A stretch of 64,000 nucleotides of DNA from Lithospermum erythrorhizon (lineage: Eukaryota; Streptophyta; Magnoliopsida; Boraginales; Boraginaceae): contig JADFUC010000466.1 of NCBI GenBank assembly GCA_019722365.1, forward strand, positions 186,001 through 250,000. The letters run 5' to 3'. Position 1 is the first letter of the stretch, and each line of letters starts with the position of its first letter. The position numbers and the translations under genes were made by a program. The notes beneath the pieces are model-generated. The model was not told the origin of the DNA and searched no databases. It saw only the letters and a list, made by a program, of their open reading frames with translations. This document shows positions 61,691 through 64,000 of this stretch, piece by piece.

Positions 61691-62257
61691 TTGTTTGAAA
61701 CCTTTCGCCACAAGTCCAATTTTTGAAAAACATCAACGCTTTCCGTCTTACATGCTTCTTCTTAAATACCCATTTACATTCAATGTATGCAGCCCATTTG
61801 GTAAATCCAAAAAAAGATCAAACCATGGTACATGTAATCCATCTCTTTATTGCATGGCTATCCGCCATTTGTCAACATCCATGTTATTGCCTTTGTAAGA
61901 AGTGGGCTCGTCACTTTCTCAATGATGAAGCTTCACCATACCGCCCGGTTCGTGGTGATCCCCTGCGATATCCTAGTTATTCTAATCTCCTTCCACAGCT
62001 TCTGTGGATCAAGAACCGGGTTCCTTATGGTTAAGGTTCCACTCTTATGGTGTCGATGCCTCCGCATTAGATACATCGACATTGACTTTACCTTGAGCTT
62101 CATCAAGATGAACACCATTACTTACCCTTCGACAAATACCTCTTTCAAGTAAATACTCGCTCTAGCAATGAAAGATTTTGGCCTCCTCGCTGTAGAAGTA
62201 TTAACCAACCTGCTTCCCTTGATATCCTATGAAATAACATTTATCGACGGCGCAAGT

Positions 62258-62554
62258 TTATCTTTTGTTAATCTCTTTAACGTGAAGTTTCAATGCCCCC
62301 CAACTCTCGAGAAAAACCCAAATCCTGGGAATCTTCCCAAAACCACAGCTCACGGGGAGTTTTATCTGGCCGACTCTGCTGGACATCTCCGCTAAGGTAA
62401 GTGCCGCGCTTTTAGAAGTGCATATCCCAAAAATTAACCGTAGATCAGATAGTTCACTGGCAGATCGAACCATGTCAAGAAGGGTTCGATTTCGACAATT
62501 ATTATGTTTGGCGCGTTTCCTCGGCTGGAGTGGAGCCAGGAAACAATACCACAC
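62258..62554 (-). pseudogene. integrase C-terminal core fragment of copia element 2
   Basis: The minus frame reads RNRTLLDMVRS (about 62494-62462), then ALTLAEMSS and FLESWGALKLHVK. These correspond to the ERRNRTLLDMVRSMM, AxxxLNRxPSK and FLKxWGCxAYVK blocks of copia integrase. The catalytic DDE part upstream could not be read. Confidence 0.65.
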
Positions 62555-63249
62555 TTCTTAAGATGAGTATTGAACTTCGTGACTCAAATATTCTCCACCC
62601 TATCATCGAGAATCTTTTATTGTCTTCTTGTTCAATTGGTTTTGTACTTCATTTGGAACTCCTTGAATTTCTCAAAGGACTCTCGTGGTTTTCAGGCCCC
62701 ATCGATACACAAAACCATATCTACCGTAGTCATCGTAAGAATGTAATTAAGTAGTTATAACCTCCTTCAGATGTGTTCATTGGCCCACATACACGTGTAT
62801 GATCCTTAATAAATCACTTTGCCCTTTCATTTAAGCCGAAAGTATTTTGGTCATTTTGCCCAAAAGGAAAGACTCACACTTATCGTGATGATTCATAATC
62901 GAAACCTTCAAGTATTCCACCGAGTGGAGTTTCATCTGCTCTCGCACGCGACCTAGTCTCGCAATGCCATAGGTATGTTTGGTTTAAGTCGTTAGGCTTA
63001 TTCCGCTTTAAGTTTATGCTATGTATGGATTCATTAATCATGTCTAAAACGTGATAGACCATTTTGAAGGAGGCGGTACTAAATACTACCCAATTCCTCG
63101 GTGATCCTAAATTATCGGGGATCTATTGAAATGAAAACCATCATTATTCAAAAATGTAAATAGAATAATATTCCCCGCAAATTTGTGTACATAGTAAAAA
63201 CCGGAGATAAGTTAAAAACAAGGGGCTCGTGGCAATTTAAACTAATGGA

Positions 63250-63410
63250 TCCTACTGCGGCCACAACCTTCGCCATTTCACACGTATCCATTTTCACTCT
63301 TTCGGTCTTCTACTTGACTCAAAGTTCCTCGTGATATTACGACACAAATATTTAGAACCACAACCGGGTGTCTAGCACTCCACTTAAGTAGAATTAGAAG
63401 TTGTATAAAC
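63250..63410 (-). pseudogene. protease fragment of copia element 2
   Basis: Minus frames show SGVLDTRLWF and, in another frame, TPGCGSKYLCRNIT, both decayed from a VLDTGCxSHIC active-site block. KMDTCEMAKVVAAVGS follows, like the LxVGNGAxVxAxAVG block. The active Asp region is frame-shifted. Confidence 0.5.
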
Positions 63411-63729
63411 TTCAATAACATACATACATGTGTCGAGCGGCTCGTGAAGACCATTCTTCCTATCATCCAGACCCAGTTTTCCGCAATACCCATTACTCAT
63501 CATCCTTCCTAGCTCCTCCCTTCAAAGAACAAGGATTATTGTAACCCTTTGGCCTTGCCGGGTAAACTTCTTTCTCTTCTTCTTGAATTTCTTTCTTGCT
63601 TGACTCCACTGAAAAACGTATGAGTAGTTTTAGTCTTTACCTGTGTTCGCCCTCAAAGATTCGTGATCATCTTATGCGCTTCTTAGAGATAACTCAAACT
63701 TGCATATTGGGAAGTTCATGACAAACCGA

Positions 63730-64000
63730 GAGAATTTGTAAGAAGAGACTTCAGATGAGATCCACAAATCCGCCTTTTTGGAGACATCAAATGCCTGTGG
63801 CGCTGAAGCCCATCAACTAAGCCAATCATTTTAATGATATGGCTCAAGGCCTCGTCTGCTCTACCACATTGCCCACGGTATACGCATAAAGCAAGTCATA
63901 TCTCTCGCTTAAATTTTCCTTTCGAATAATTCCTCAAGTTGCCGGTATATGCTCAAGGCGTCGCCACCTTTCATATTGAATTTGGAACGAAGTGTTCCAT
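63730..64000 (-). pseudogene. gag fragment of copia element 2 at the window edge
   Basis: The minus strand reads SHIIKMIGLVDGLQRHRH, then in shifted frames SRFVMNFPICKFELSL. This follows the copia gag pattern HVxKMIxLIxxLExLG, LPxSYxxFVMNFxMN, ELLxMLxTAE. The beginning lies outside the window. Confidence 0.55.

Larger units (their letters stand above)
58753..64000 (-). mobile_element. dead Ty1/copia retrotransposon, minus orientation, running off the right edge
   Basis: A complete 3' LTR (58753-59569) with adjoining polypurine tract is followed rightwards by remnants of RNase H, RT, integrase, protease and gag, in the order expected for copia on the minus strand. All frames carry stops and shifts. 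The 5' LTR and start of gag lie beyond the window. It interrupts copia element 1. Confidence 0.75.

Overview
The window looks like nuclear DNA of a flowering plant, most likely a eudicot. It is AT-rich, its genes are split by GT-AG introns, and the encoded proteins belong to plant-specific families. The spaces between genes are filled with decayed retrotransposons, small DNA transposons (MITEs) and tandem repeats. The species cannot be told from the sequence alone.

Four genes can be reconstructed with clean splice junctions and continuous frames. (1) A NAC transcription factor of the NAC045/NAC086 type lies on + at 25483-30120 (6 coding exons, 631 aa). It has two hydrophobic segments near its C-terminus, so it may be membrane-tethered. 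(2) An OXIDATIVE STRESS 3 (OXS3)-like nuclear protein lies on - at 34876-32956 (2 exons, 202 aa). (3) A chloroplast FtsH protease closest to FTSH6 lies on + at 43064-45998 (5 exons, 663 aa). (4) A YSL oligopeptide/metal-chelate transporter of the YSL5/7/8 type lies on - at 53381-46524 (6 exons, 691 aa, with a first intron of about 3.9 kb). FTSH6 and YSL converge, with about 0.5 kb between their stop codons. They do not form a pathway or operon; each is an independent nuclear gene.

Layout. 1-13 kb: repeats and transposon debris. This includes a composite tandem array (301-1115), a decayed plant-mobile-domain/Ulp1-type transposon gene (8073-8700) and TTATAAC-rich inverted repeats (11.1-11.8 kb). 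13.1-15.1 kb: a probable solo or partial LTR. 15.1-23.8 kb: a dead Ty3/gypsy element in minus orientation, with a primer-binding site, RT and RNase H remnants and a pol end. An extra segment of about 3 kb lies between pol and the 3' LTR and has its own plus-strand TATA box, the layout known for Tat-lineage elements that carry an antisense additional ORF. 25-35 kb: the NAC and OXS3 genes. 35-43 kb: intergenic DNA with an exact 59-bp tandem duplication, a nested stack of inverted-repeat elements (39.4-41.9 kb) and a broken tRNA-Ser copy. 43-53.4 kb: FTSH6 and YSL. 54-64 kb: a second transposon cluster made of a Stowaway MITE, a fold-back MITE, a LINE 3' fragment with a hAT-like insertion, the 5' end of a plus-strand copia element, and a minus-strand copia element running off the right edge with readable GAG, PR, INT, RT and RNase H remnants and a complete 3' LTR.

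No wholly new system was found. The most rewarding places to look again are the gypsy element with its antisense segment, the NAC protein's unusual C-terminus, the nested element stack at 39-42 kb, and the nested copia/LINE/hAT cluster.
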